Shown here: piece after piece, positions 11,001-23,589 of the stretch
Numbering within the stretch: position 1 is the first letter of the stretch
Layout: each line of letters begins with the position of its first letter
DNA from: Epiperipatus broadwayi
Taxonomy: Eukaryota; Onychophora; Udeonychophora; Euonychophora; Peripatidae
Reading direction: 5' to 3'
Length of the DNA: 64,000 bases
NCBI GenBank assembly: GCA_028023455.1
Contig: JAQFVV010012404.1
Coordinates: 13,009,421-13,073,420 of the forward strand
Notes under the pieces: generated by a model
What the model saw: the letters and a program-made list of their open reading frames with translations, nothing else
Database searches by the model: none
What the model was told of the DNA's origin: nothing
Position numbers and translations under genes: made by a program

Positions 11001-14000
11001 TGCATATTAATTTTTAAAACCATCTTTCTATATTTTTATCACATAATGATGATATTTTATCACAACATCAACACAATCTTTATAAAACATATCACTAAGC
11101 TTAAGTATTTGATAATAATACCTGATCCGATTAAAAAAAAACATGTCACTTAACAATATCTCTCATTCCCTTCATAAAAAAAGGTAAAGCAACAAATTAC
11201 TATTGGGAATAAGGCACATACAAAATTATTTGATATTAACTTATTTACTAAAATAAAGTAAAAAAAAACCTTAACATAGATTAACTTTAAACTGATATAT
11301 ATGATTAATTTTTTTTAGATTAAATATTAGAAACTAATAACCCATAATAAAATTATACTCATACAGTCCTCCTGGATCATCCTTTTGATCTCCTCAATTT
11401 CACTGCAGATTCACACTTTAAAATTTGGTTAGTGTTATCTTATTTGATTTTGTTCCATGTGCACACATATCACATTAGTTAATTCATTGAGAAATTTTGA
11501 TCTATTTCATTGAAGCACTCCTTGAGACTTATCATTTCTGTTTCAAGTTTTAGGACAAAATCCATGTTCTTTTTAGTTGCATTACTTTTCGAGGTCTTTA
11601 TTAAAGGAGTCACTTTTATACATGATCAATTCTTATAATGGAATATAATAAATTTTCATTTTTAATTATAATTCTTAACTTTTGGGTTTTTGGCATTAAT
11701 TGCATTTTCATAGTTGAAGATAACCAGCTTTTAAGTTTTGACATGTATAATGAATTAATTTAGCTTCACTGTAGGAAGTCCATTTACCAATATATTTCTT
11801 ATTCCATTTATGATGATTTTATATGTCATATGGGATTTTAGCATTCAGCTCCATCTTATTTTAAGAAATCAGAATTATTTTCTCTCAAAATTTTGGATAA
11901 TACAAATAGCTAACTCTTTTGAATTTAATAAAATTAAATTTGCAATAATTATTCATAGAACACAGTGTTTCATCAATTTTTCCTGAGCAAAATTCCTCCT
12001 ACAGTTTAAGCTTCATTACCTGCCGATCACTGATAAATTGGGTAAATTTGGATGAAAGAAAAATCATGAAGTTGGTCAACTTTTGGAGAAAGGATGTGCC
12101 TAATAAAGAAATTTACTCATAACTCATTTTATAACAATACTATAAAATTTGATGAAGTTTCTCATTCAGGAAACAGAATGGCAAAATTAATATCAAACTT
12201 ACAATTTTTGTATTGAAAAATTGCTTATTGAACCTGACGAGGTTTCTCTAGATAACCAATGATGAATAACTACTCTAAAGAACTGATTAACTTTTTATAC
12301 TGTCTGGATTCCTTTCTTCCCCTCCTGAATGATTGACCTGCCAAACCATTTATGTCTATATTTTAATTGGTTGATTACCTATTGTTTTTTTTTTAAATTA
12401 TACATTTCCACTTCACAAATATCACATGGTTTTCTTTAGTATTTCCCCGCTCATGGAAATTCCCCTGAAAGAATAAAATGAAAGCAATACTTTTTTAAAT
12501 AAAAAAAATGCATAGCAACTTAACTTCAAACCCAGAATCTTGAATGAAAATTGTTCACTATGAATGAATTATCAAAACAAATTAATTCTTCTTTAAAGGA
12601 GCTTTCCAATGAGATAACACATGATAATTATTAGTTAATAATTAATCTATGATTAAAACTCATAATTAAATCTACACATACATGCATTGACACATGCATA
12701 CAAGTCTAGTTAAACCAATTGTTCAATACTTTGAATAATTCTTGATTTTTTTATGACAATTTGATTTTATTAATTCTTGTATTTTAACTTATTATTGTAA
12801 AACTACAATTGTCTATTTTCATTCCTCCAAAGTAGTTTCACAATTTTACATCTCTCTCCTTTCTGTTCCAATCTCCAAACCATCAAAATAATTTATAAAC
12901 ATTGCTAACTCATAACTTCTAAATTATGTCTTTGGATTTTTAATTATCTTATGAATCGATACTAAATAAAATAATTTTTACTTATAATCTTTTATGATTA
13001 AATATTTAGTTTGCATACTAAGTAAAATTATGCAATCCATAAGAATATCATTTTAATTCAAACTTAGCATTGGCTAGAAAGCTTGTCTGTTAAAGAAAAA
13101 TATATAGCTCATGAGGAAAATTTTATCAAACCCTGTCATACATAACTAAGTCTAAAATCTAATGGAGCTTTGGGCAACCCCAAAGGCTACAATATATATC
13201 ATATGATATTTCTGCAATAAGTTAATATGCATACCTATTATGTATATATCAAATTTAGTATCTGTTTAGTAAATCATTAAATCAAGTGTTCAGTTGACAC
13301 CCAAAATATTATCCATTATTTAAAATATATTGAGCTTGGTTTTAAAAGCTATCAATTGAGACCAACAAAATCTCTGTACTGCCACTCACATATCTTATTT
13401 AAATTATATCTATGAAAAAATAAACATTCAAACAAACAAAAAATTCTATATTATCCTCTTGCCATCTTACTTAAATTATATCAATGAAACAAACCAAACA
13501 CATAAACAAACAACCAAACACTCAAGAATGTAAGTTAAATACATGCATTTAATAAACAATATGATATTGATTACCAGAAACTACCTTAATGGTAACTCAG
13601 AATGAATACTACTATTAGAATGCTAGATATGTATAGTTATTAAAGTTGTCAAAGCATGCAAACAATGGCTATATGCAATTATTTGGACATAATATTCAAA
13701 TATTTAGTCTATTTAACTACTTTCAGATTAAAAAAACTTCATATTCATACCAGTTTATCAAATTTAATCATATAAATGTTTGTAGAATTGCATAAGTATA
13801 TTTATTACTGTGAATGATGACAATTGCAAATTCACGTATTAGCATTACATGTGCTTAATTGTAGTAGATTATTATAACAATGGAAAATAATTAGGGCAAT
13901 TTCTTTAATAGTTACATTATAAAATATTCTTTTTACATATGATAATAATTTGTTTTTCTTCAGTTGTAAGCTTCTATCATACTAATATATCTTTTATATG

Positions 14001-15795
14001 CATCTTAATGTTCATAATCTTAATATAGTGTAAGGTTGTGGTTAAGACCTGTAGAGGCCCCTACCTTCACATTTTCACTGCATATTTTTGAGGTTTACAG
14101 CCTTAGTAAATATTACTTACAGAAAAAGTAACAACTATTAAAGTGATGATTTTTGTTTATTATTGGGCTCACTGACTGATTTTTTCATAAGATCATTCAA
14201 CTTACATAGAACAGTGTCAATATCACTATTAAAAGAATATAACATATTAAAATTTAAGCTTGTTGTTAAAAAGAATTTATGAGATCATTTAGCTGAATAT
14301 TTTTAATACAGGACCACTGCTAATAGAGTTTTATTGCATTTAAAAAACCTTGTATAATAGAATGAAATACTGATTCTGAGAATATTGTTGTAACAGAAGC
14401 TTAGCTAGAATTTGGAGACTTTCTTTGCAACTATTTTTTTAGGAAGTTCTCTCTATATCTTTTGTTCTGCAGTGGGTTTTTATAGTCCATTTTATCAATG
14501 TATGCTTATATATAAATAGCAGAAAAAAGGTCTCAATCTTTCATTATTTACTTTACTCATTATTATGCCTTTCTGCATTGTCTAATTGTGCGGGTTTGAA
14601 ATCATCATAATAAATGAATTTAATAATGTTAAATCATTAAGGAAAAATCTTTTTTAATTTTTAAATTATGCAAAAAAATAAGGTGCGCCAAACAAAATTT
14701 GTTTTACAAGAGCCAATCATTTCTAAACACGTCACAAACTTTTGATATTGGTATATTATAAAGAAATTATTAAAATTTTATTATAAAAATAGATTTAACG
14801 TTAATTAAGATAACTGAAATTCACAACTGATGAACTGATTTTAAGTTGTTGTTTTTTTTAAAAAGAAATGTCTTATATTTTTCTTTTAGAATAACATAAT
14901 TAAGTTATTTTTATGGTCAATTTGATTTCACTTTCCTTGTGATTATTAAATGAATGTTTCTACGTAATTTTTCTTTTAATTAAAAATATTTTTCCTAATA
15001 TATTTAAAGTGGTTATCTTACATGATAAAAAGGTATATAGATTCATATATATATATTAATTCGTGTCAACAAACGTTTATTCTTCATTCTTTTTTTCTCC
15101 TGTACGGTTCTTTTTAATTCAAACAATAAATTATTTTTATCGACTTATATTTTTGTATATGTCTATTTAAAACATCTATTTAGTTAAAAATTTTAAAAAA
15201 TATTCTTTCATCGATTTACATTTTTGCACTAGTATTAAAAAATGAATTAATTTGTTTGTAATATAAATTCGAAAAATTCTTTACTCATGACGTAATTAAG
15301 ATTTTAAATTTTAATTGATATGCTTCCTTTGAATTTAATTTTCTTATTAGTGAATGCAACCTAAAAATAAATATTCTAAAATGGCATTGGCTAGACGTTA
15401 AACAGCATAATTAAAAAAAATATATTTCTGTTTATCATTAACATTTCTTTAACAAAAAATAAATATATTTTGAATTGACTCAGAAATTATACAATGCTTG
15501 CGTGGGCTTTAGACTATGCTTGCAAAAACAAAAATAATTACAATATCTATATTCAATTTATAGGACAAATATATAAAGAAAATTTTTATTCGAAATAAGT
15601 GAGAAAAACTTTTTGAATATTTTTGCTTAATGTTTTTTTTTTAAGCACATAAAAGGTGACATAAAGGTCTAAATAATGAGCGTCAGCATTCATTTACAGA
15701 GAAAGAACTACAGACAAAATGAAATTACCGAACTAACCAAATGCCAAGTGGTACTTTTATATTAGAATAGCTAGATATTCTTTTATTAACATTAG
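11001..15795. other. No gene or element recognised
   Basis: AT-rich sequence with homopolymer runs. No open frame of note, no clear inverted repeat and no protein motif was found on either strand. Confidence 0.5.
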
Positions 15796-15918
15796 TTGAG
15801 TGTTTTTCTGGTTTTTTTTAATGTCAAAGCGTTGAACGGGAAGCGAATCCGGGCAAGCTGCTTGGAAGGCAGCTATGCTAACCGCTAGACCACCAATGCT
15901 TGACCGTTTTTCTGGTTT
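15796..15918 (-). mobile_element. tRNA-Gly(TCC)-derived SINE or tRNA retropseudogene with target duplications
   Basis: On the minus strand 15899-15829 reads as a 71-nt tRNA. It has GCATTGGTGG, an A-box-like TAGCGGTTAGC, the anticodon region CTGCCTTCCAAGCAG (anticodon TCC) and a B-box-like GATTCGCTTCC. It closely follows animal tRNA-Gly(TCC), but the acceptor and T stems contain mismatches, so it is not a working tRNA. It is followed by TTTGACATTAAAAAAA. Near-perfect 19-base repeats flank it (15796-15814 and 15900-15918, 17/19 identical), as expected of LINE-mediated retroposition. Confidence 0.8.
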
Positions 15919-16640
15919 GGTAATGGTAAAGCTATCTAAAAAATCTCGAAGCTTTCTCGGAAACTGAAAAATCTTTTATTCAGATTTGAATTCCTGATTG
16001 TGATTTTGACAAACAGAATACTCATGCAATATGACTCTTATTAGCAATAAGAAGTATTTATTTATAGAAATTCTGTGGAAGAATTAAAGAGGAGAATATT
16101 GAAAGAGTTTTTAAATAGATTATTGACAGTTTTTTAAAATACACATTTGGTGAAAAATAGTCAAACATATGTATAAATCAATTACAAATTCGGGGAGAAA
16201 AAAAATAAAATAAAACATTAAACATTGCAAATATATATACACATACACCTAGATACATTTTTTTTCTAATCTTATTTTAAATTAAATATAAAAATTATTC
16301 TGTGATCTATTTTCAATGTTTGCTTTATTATATTGTAAAAAAATATTGTAATGAGATTGTTACAAACTGTCATATAATGATATTTTTGACTAATGAATAA
16401 CCATTATTATGAATGATGCTAATTCTCTATATATTTTTTAACAAAATGCGACTCAATTGAATAATAATTAAATGCAAAATTGGATTTTTTTTTTTTTTAA
16501 AAAAATACTTATCTAAATTTTAATTTTTTTTTGAAAATAATTGTTTACAATAATCGGAGGAGGGGGGGGTCATTTAAAAACGCGCACCAATGTCCTTTGG
16601 TGTGATATCTAAAGAACGACATTAGAACTATTGTATTAGA
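15919..16640. other. No gene recognised
   Basis: AT-rich sequence with A and T runs and a G8 run near 16564. No coding motif was seen. Confidence 0.5.
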
Positions 16641-16766
16641 TGAGCATATTTTTTATTTTTATTTTATTTTTTTAGGTGTCATAGCATCGGCCGGGACGCG
16701 AACCCGCAACCCGGGCAACTGCCTGCTAGTGCAAGGCAGTCGCGCTGACCTCTCGACCACCAATGC
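16641..16766 (-). mobile_element. Second copy of the tRNA-Gly-derived SINE
   Basis: On the minus strand 16766-16684 is tRNA-like (83 nt). The acceptor arms GCATTGG and CCGATGC pair fully, there is an A-box-like GTCGAGAGGTCAGC, and the B box GGGTTCGCGTCC is good. Relative to the 15.8 kb copy the anticodon and variable region carries small insertions, including a doubled CGGGTT. The 3' tail, TATGACACCTAAAAAAAT and further A-rich sequence, matches the tail of the other copy (TTTGACATTAAAAAAA), which supports one family. No target duplication can be read because an (AAT)n tract abuts the 5' side. Confidence 0.7.
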
Positions 16767-16771
16767 AAGAC

Positions 16772-16773
<2 letters not shown>

Positions 16774-16828
<55 letters not shown>
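16774..16828. repeat. (AAT)n microsatellite
   Basis: About 18 AAT units lie between the SINE and the LINE fragment. Confidence 0.95.
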
Positions 16829-16830
<2 letters not shown>

Positions 16831-17214
16831 CAGAGACTATACACTAACATAGATCCTTTTTGTCCCCTGTGTCACAGGGCTGAAGAAACATAGCAACATC
16901 TATTCTATCTTTGTCCAGCACTAGACAGAATTCGCTTTATTATGACAGGAGCATATAGACAATCTAACACAACCCTTCAAACAATCTTTAATTCATATTG
17001 CAAAGGCTCTATCCCATCAGTCTGTGCAGCCACTTTTGTGCTTTATGCATACTGGTGCACTAGATACACATTCACCTTAGGTAACAACACAAGGCGACAT
17101 CCATCAACTTTCAATATCAAACTGGAAAAATTACGAGCCAGAGACAATAAAATTGCACATCCAGATATTTATGCAGCAACCTGGTCACTGATAATACAAC
17201 AATCAAACCTCTAA
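16831..17214 (+). pseudogene. C-terminal fragment of a LINE with a CCHC zinc motif
   Basis: One frame runs from 16831 to the TAA after codon 17212-17214, broken by a single in-frame TAG at 16891. It begins RLYTNIDPFCPLC, then HRAEET, stop, QHLFYLCPAL and RIRF. The cysteines and histidine form C-x2-C-x8-H-x4-C, the zinc motif found after the reverse transcriptase in several LINE clades (R1-like and relatives). About 90 further codons follow, including WCTRYTF and KLRARDNKIAHPD. No reverse transcriptase core is present upstream, where the sequence is microsatellite, so this is a 5'-truncated dead copy. The clade cannot be fixed from this fragment. Confidence 0.6.
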
Positions 17215-19325
17215 GATAGCTCCCTACAACCAAAAATCTGTGCCATCAACCAATATTTTTCTAAAAAAGATGTGGCATGTATCTACAAATAAAAATACAG
17301 AGAATGTTGTCTTTGACTGCATACTATTAATATAGAGGACAGTAACAACAAAATCAAAACTCAAACACTGGAAAGCAAACTAAACCCAGCAGTGCAATAG
17401 ACAAATAAGTTGAGGTTTGCAAATTGAACAATAATAACACAAGACTTTTGAGAACTCTGATTACAGCAAGCAATGCTCACAAATGTAATGTATACATATG
17501 TATTTGCACACCCCTTAACAATGTTTAAATATCTTTCCCTCCTAATTTAGTTTAATTTTTTTGTTTATCACAGATACAAACTTAAACTTGGTCTATTCAC
17601 TAGCAATGTAAACATATGAATACGGATTGTCTTATAGCAAATGTAACCCTATGGTCATCAATAACATTCTATTCTTTGAATCATCATCATCATCATCATC
17701 ATAATAATAATAATGATGATGATGATGTTGTTATGATATAATTTTAAATTTGAGATATTAAACAACAACTTGCTTTAAAAAGATGTCATGGTTTGAAGGT
17801 TACTATTGACAATTATTTAGGATTATTGTTTACTCTTAATATTATTTTGCATTGTTTTTCTATCTGCATGTTAAGAAAACAGTTAAGCATATTGAAGGAA
17901 CTGAAACGATCTATTTTTTTCTCCTAAGTGATAATTTCAACATAAAAGTAGTTTATAATATAGCATCAGTAATATAATAATAGAATAGGAATAATAATAT
18001 TGCAATGTCATAAAACTAAAGTTTATAAGGATTAGTACCAAATCATATATCATAATTGCATGTGTGGACAACCACGATTCATTTTAAGCACCATAATATA
18101 AATTTAAAACCATTTGTTTTATGAAAACGTCTTTTAAAAGAAATTAATTTTGAACCCTGACATAGATAATGACTACCCACCATTAAATATTATGCAAGTA
18201 TTATCAGCAAAATGATTAGAGAAAAACATTTTTAATTATATGTAAACCTCAAGTAGACAAATTTATGAATAATTGAAAAGTTTTTAAAATGAAATATAAA
18301 ATTGCTATATTTAAAAACATAGGATAAAAGAAATATAATAATTTGATAGTCAGATAATAAATATTTCTGAAAATATTGAAAAAAAAAAGGCGAAAAAAAT
18401 TATGGCAAGCTTTAATAAAGTTCATATCTCCAACTAATAATAAATTTCGATTTTAAATTAATATTATTAATTTTAGTTATATATAAGTTTGTAAAATTAT
18501 AAGTTTGTAAAGCAGACAGACTATTTTTTTTTTTTTTATTAATTTGCTGTTGTGTTTTAGACTTTTGAAATTGTTAAACACAATAAAAAAACAGATTGTA
18601 ATTAGCTTATGAGAAGTGATGTAACAAATTATCATATGATTCAATAATAAAGTTTTAAACAACGGAAATATATTTTTTATTCATTGCATAGTTTTAGCAA
18701 TTCATTACCTAGCTCTTACCAAAATTTCATTGTGAGCTTCAATGGAGAAGTCTATGAATAATATCAATAGGAAAGCTTAACAAGTTCTTATCCTAAATCA
18801 GAGCACTATGATATTAAATTCTATTGACCAGAGGCTGGGATTGAAAAAAAAAGTAAGTCTTATTCCTCATGATAGATATGGAACAAATATACATTATCTT
18901 TAATAGGTATACAATTTTCAAAGTGCTCAGTGTATATTGGATTGTGAGACATTCTTGAAATGTAAAACCTCATAGGAAAATAAATGGATATTGGGCTGAA
19001 AGACTATTGATAAAACTCTAATATTGTTTTATTATCTAATCCATTACAAAAAAGTGTTTAATCTTAAACTGTTAATTCTATTGGAAATAATATTTTAAAT
19101 TCATGTAAAGCCTTTAAATCAGCTAAAAAAGTCAATCAAACTTTTACTTGTGAAAAGAAAAAAACAAGAAATTCCAATATAGACGATCAAATATCAAACT
19201 TCAAGATATACCGAATAGCAATAAATGGATAGGGTAATAAGTGTGGTGCACATTAAATATTTCAATACATATATATAAAACAAAATAAATGTTCGCTAAT
19301 ATTAATAATGCAATAATGAAACTTA
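17215..19325. other. No gene recognised; compound palindromic microsatellite at 17683-17727
   Basis: Around 17683-17727 the sequence is (TCA)n(TAA)n(TGA)n, whose outer blocks are reverse complements and can form a hairpin. The remainder is AT-rich with no recognisable motif. Confidence 0.6.
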
Positions 19326-19533
19326 AATATATTCCAAACAATTGGTAAACAATTTATAATATAATATAAATAAAAACTCGTAAAGAAATATTTTCGATTA
19401 TATTCATAATGAATATAATCGAAAATATTTCTTTATGAGTTTTTATTTATGAATATAATCAAAAATATTTCTTTATGAGTTTTTATTTATATTATATTAT
19501 AAATTGTTTACTGTTGTTTGGAATATATATATT
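19326..19533. repeat. Palindromic foldback with a duplicated 40-base arm segment
   Basis: The left arm (19326-19408) is complementary to 19411-19533. It begins near ATATTCCAAACAA and ends TTGTTTGGAATAT. The centre is almost spacer-free (TATTCATAATGAATA). The right arm contains a 40-base tandem duplication (19411-19450 and 19451-19490, one mismatch), so one copy loops out. It resembles a MITE-like or cruciform-derived element and directly abuts the gene-like unit starting near 19535. Confidence 0.85.
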
Positions 19534-19534
19534 G

Positions 19535-21715
19535 TAATGGTATATAATATGGCGGTACATTATTTTAAATAAAAATAAAAATATCGTAAATAAAAATTGA
19601 TTTATTAAAAAGAAAAAAAAACGTAGCTTAAAAACTGAAAATTAAAAGTTGTTTAACATATATAATGTACCTCACAGATGGAATGAAAACTTTAAAAGTA
19701 TTATTTTCTTTTTAAAATAAAAATAAAAGTATGTGAACAAACTTTTTTATTAAAAAAGTACAAGATCTAAAGATAAAATATTTTTGTTAAAAGATTCCTA
19801 TGTAATCTCATTAAATGGAAATAATTGTTTTACAAATTAAATGAAAAGCAAACTAGCCCTTGGGGATCTTATATAAAAAAGTCAGATGAAAGATATAAAT
19901 AAGAGAACAAAAAAATTAGATGTCCAATAGAAGCAGCAACAAACGCTTGGACCTTAATGAAAATTTGGAACAGGAAACCATTGTTCAGTGAATCCAGACG
20001 ATTGGTATAAAAAGAAAAAATATTCAAATTAAATCAGTTTTGAGAAGGATCATAAGATGCACTTGTCACCCTCTCTTACTTATTTAAAATGAAATGACTG
20101 TTGAATTATGAATGGTATTGTTGTAGACCCCAAATCATATGGGTACTGCAATTAAATAGTACCAGGATTGAACCAGCTAAGGCAGCCTTTGGATTGAGAA
20201 CCACGGTATGAACAACAGACCAGTCTTCCATGAAATTATAACTAATGAAGTCTTCGTGGGAATTGGCCCGAGGAATCATGAGCTCTTCTACTGTAAGATA
20301 TGAACTGAAATTTTTTAAAAAAAAGTAATTAAGAACTTTCATTAAGATTTGACAAGCTAAACCTAATTTTTAAAATGAACTTTAATCTGACTTAAGATTT
20401 CAAAATCAATTATTGATGTTTAATTTTAAATATTTTGAGTTTGCTGATTTAATTATTTCCATTTTTTTTTAAGATTTATTGACTAAATTATTTAAATGCA
20501 TTAAATTTAAGTTGGGTATAGATGACTGCATAGATTCGTTAACGTTTAATTATTTTTTTATTTTCATATTGATTAAAATATATAGTTATTCGATAAATAT
20601 AATACCTCATGTTGAGTATCTAAAAATGTATTTATTCGAATATCTTTTAAGTTATTGATATCAATGCAGCATCTTATGATGAATACCATTGGGCTTCTTG
20701 TAAATTTCCCTCTGCAATTCCATCAATGACTTTATATTTTAATCATTTATGTTTATTTTGAATGGGTTTTAATTTCAAGCTATTTGTCTCATAGTTGGGT
20801 CATTGCTGGTGGAGGGATATATGGGTGTTTATGTCAATGTAATGTGAAGTGTGTTTAGCATACAGGGCAAAGCCCAATTGAATGCATGACCAAAGATGAA
20901 TGCATGACCAAAGATGTAGTCATTGCGTTGCAATGGACACAGATATATTTCATGCACAATTGATCCTTTTTTAGCTCTATGGATGGGGACTATAAGTTGG
21001 CAGTAAGACCACTCCCCCCCATATGTAACATTTCTTTTTAATTATTTTATATACATGACTCCTTTGTCAGACAGACACACATTCCTGTACTGGATGAAGA
21101 TCATGTCCTTTAAATAATATCACACAGCAGACGCACATTCCTGACTGCATGGTTTTATGCTAGCATCTTCATATTGCATTGGTTGCATTTTGTATAGCAG
21201 GAAGCAAGTGTTGGTCTGGTTACGAACTTTTAATCTGAGATTGAACAATTGTTTTGAAATGTTTTTAACTGAGTAATCTATGTAGCCTATCTATACTAAA
21301 CATTATAAAACAAACTTTTATAAAATGTCCATCTGTGTGGACTGTTTAAAAATAGTAATTTAAATTTAAAAATTAATATTAAATTCTAAAGATAAATTTT
21401 ATTCTTCAATTTTTATTTATATTTGCGTTAATAAATGTTTGTGTGTTAATTACTGGCAGTGGCTTATTTTATTTTTTTAAAATATTAATATATTTTGAGA
21501 ATATAAATCTTTATTAAAACTTATAAGAATTTATATTTCTGCTGCTCCCTGAGCTAGTGGCATGGGCTGAAAGTCGGAATAAAATATATATATGTAAAAA
21601 TGTGAATCTTTAATTTACGTATCTGCCTATTATCCTATTATATAAATTTTCCAGGTTCAAATAGCCTGGTGGTGCCATGTAGTGAGATACAGTAAGACTC
21701 AACTATCTCCCCAAC
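19535..21715 (+). other. Gene-like repeated unit, copy 1 (plus strand)
   Basis: The unit aligns, with gaps, to the reverse complement of 23590-25690. Matching blocks include GTAATGGTATATAATAT with GGTACA at its outer end, the TATA/TCAGT core at 20006-20036, GAACCAGCTAA, CGTGGGAATT, ACTGTAAG (a splice-donor-like site at 20291), a ~310-base block at 20460-20775, CTATGGATGGG near 20980, paired CACATTCCTG motifs near 21080-21150, and GTATCTGCCTA with TTTCCAGGTTCAAATAGCC near 21620-21670. Conserved core promoter and splice-like sites suggest a transcribed unit with introns. Reading frames here are broken. I do not recognise the product. Confidence 0.6.
20006..20040 (+). promoter_or_regulatory. TATA box and TCAGT initiator, copy 1
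   Basis: TATAAAAAG at 20006 is followed by TCAGT with its A at 20036, a spacing of 30 bases, typical for RNA polymerase II. The same motif pair with the same spacing occurs in the inverted copy at 25211-25181. Confidence 0.6.
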
Positions 21716-21716
21716 C

Positions 21717-21720
<4 letters not shown>

Positions 21721-21767
<47 letters not shown>

Positions 21768-22280
21768 TAAAGACCAAGCTTAAGAGCTTAGTTATTATAT
21801 GAGAGAAAGTTTCATAAATTCCATTATAATTTAAATTATTATTTCTCTTTAGTAATATTCTTTTCATATCCTGCTATGGAAATTCTTTTGAAGACAAGTT
21901 TAATATATAATTTTCTTCTTTCATAATTGTGTGTCTATTGTTATAATATCGAAGTATAGTATTAATTATTGAACTTCTTGATATGTTTTTAGTTGAATAG
22001 AATATATTTGCGTATATATGAACTGTCATTTAGTGTTAAATTATAATCATAAATAAACTATTTTAATCATATATTTGTTTTTTATCTTCATATTATTTAT
22101 GTGTAATTTCATAATCATCATGTCAATATATTTTTCTATTTTACTATTGACTTGATAATAAATTTTGTTACTATATAAACTTAATTAGTAGCATACTTTA
22201 TTTATATCAGCATATTCTATCTCTAATATATATATATACATATATATATAGTAATATATATATATACATATATATATAGT
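21721..22280. repeat. (AT)n tract and duplicated AT-rich motif in the spacer
   Basis: A 45-base AT run lies at 21721-21765. At 22228-22279 a block of TA repeats, ACATATATATATAG, is duplicated in tandem. Between them there is no coding signal. Confidence 0.85.
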
Positions 22281-23345
<1,065 letters not shown>

Positions 23346-23589
23346 AACTACAGCATAAAGCCAATTAGTATTGCACCATAACAAATATATAAATACATAA
23401 ATGAGTTTAAATGACAAATTATTAATATAAGTATGTGCCATATTTTAATAAAAGATAATTAACACATTTAAAAAATCTAAAGTAAAATTAAACATCGGCA
23501 TATAAACAATTATTATTAAGACATTAATAATAACAAATAAATAAAAGGGATAAATATAAAACACATAACTGTACCAATCGGAATGAAAG

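Noticed and set aside
10196-11023. Long poly-Glu (plus) and poly-Phe (minus) frames
   Set aside because: They are the GAA/TTC microsatellite read through; no flanking coding sequence or conserved start.
16684-16766. A functional long-variable-arm tRNA
   Set aside because: The anticodon loop would have 11 bases and the T stem is imperfect; tail and neighbour support a SINE.
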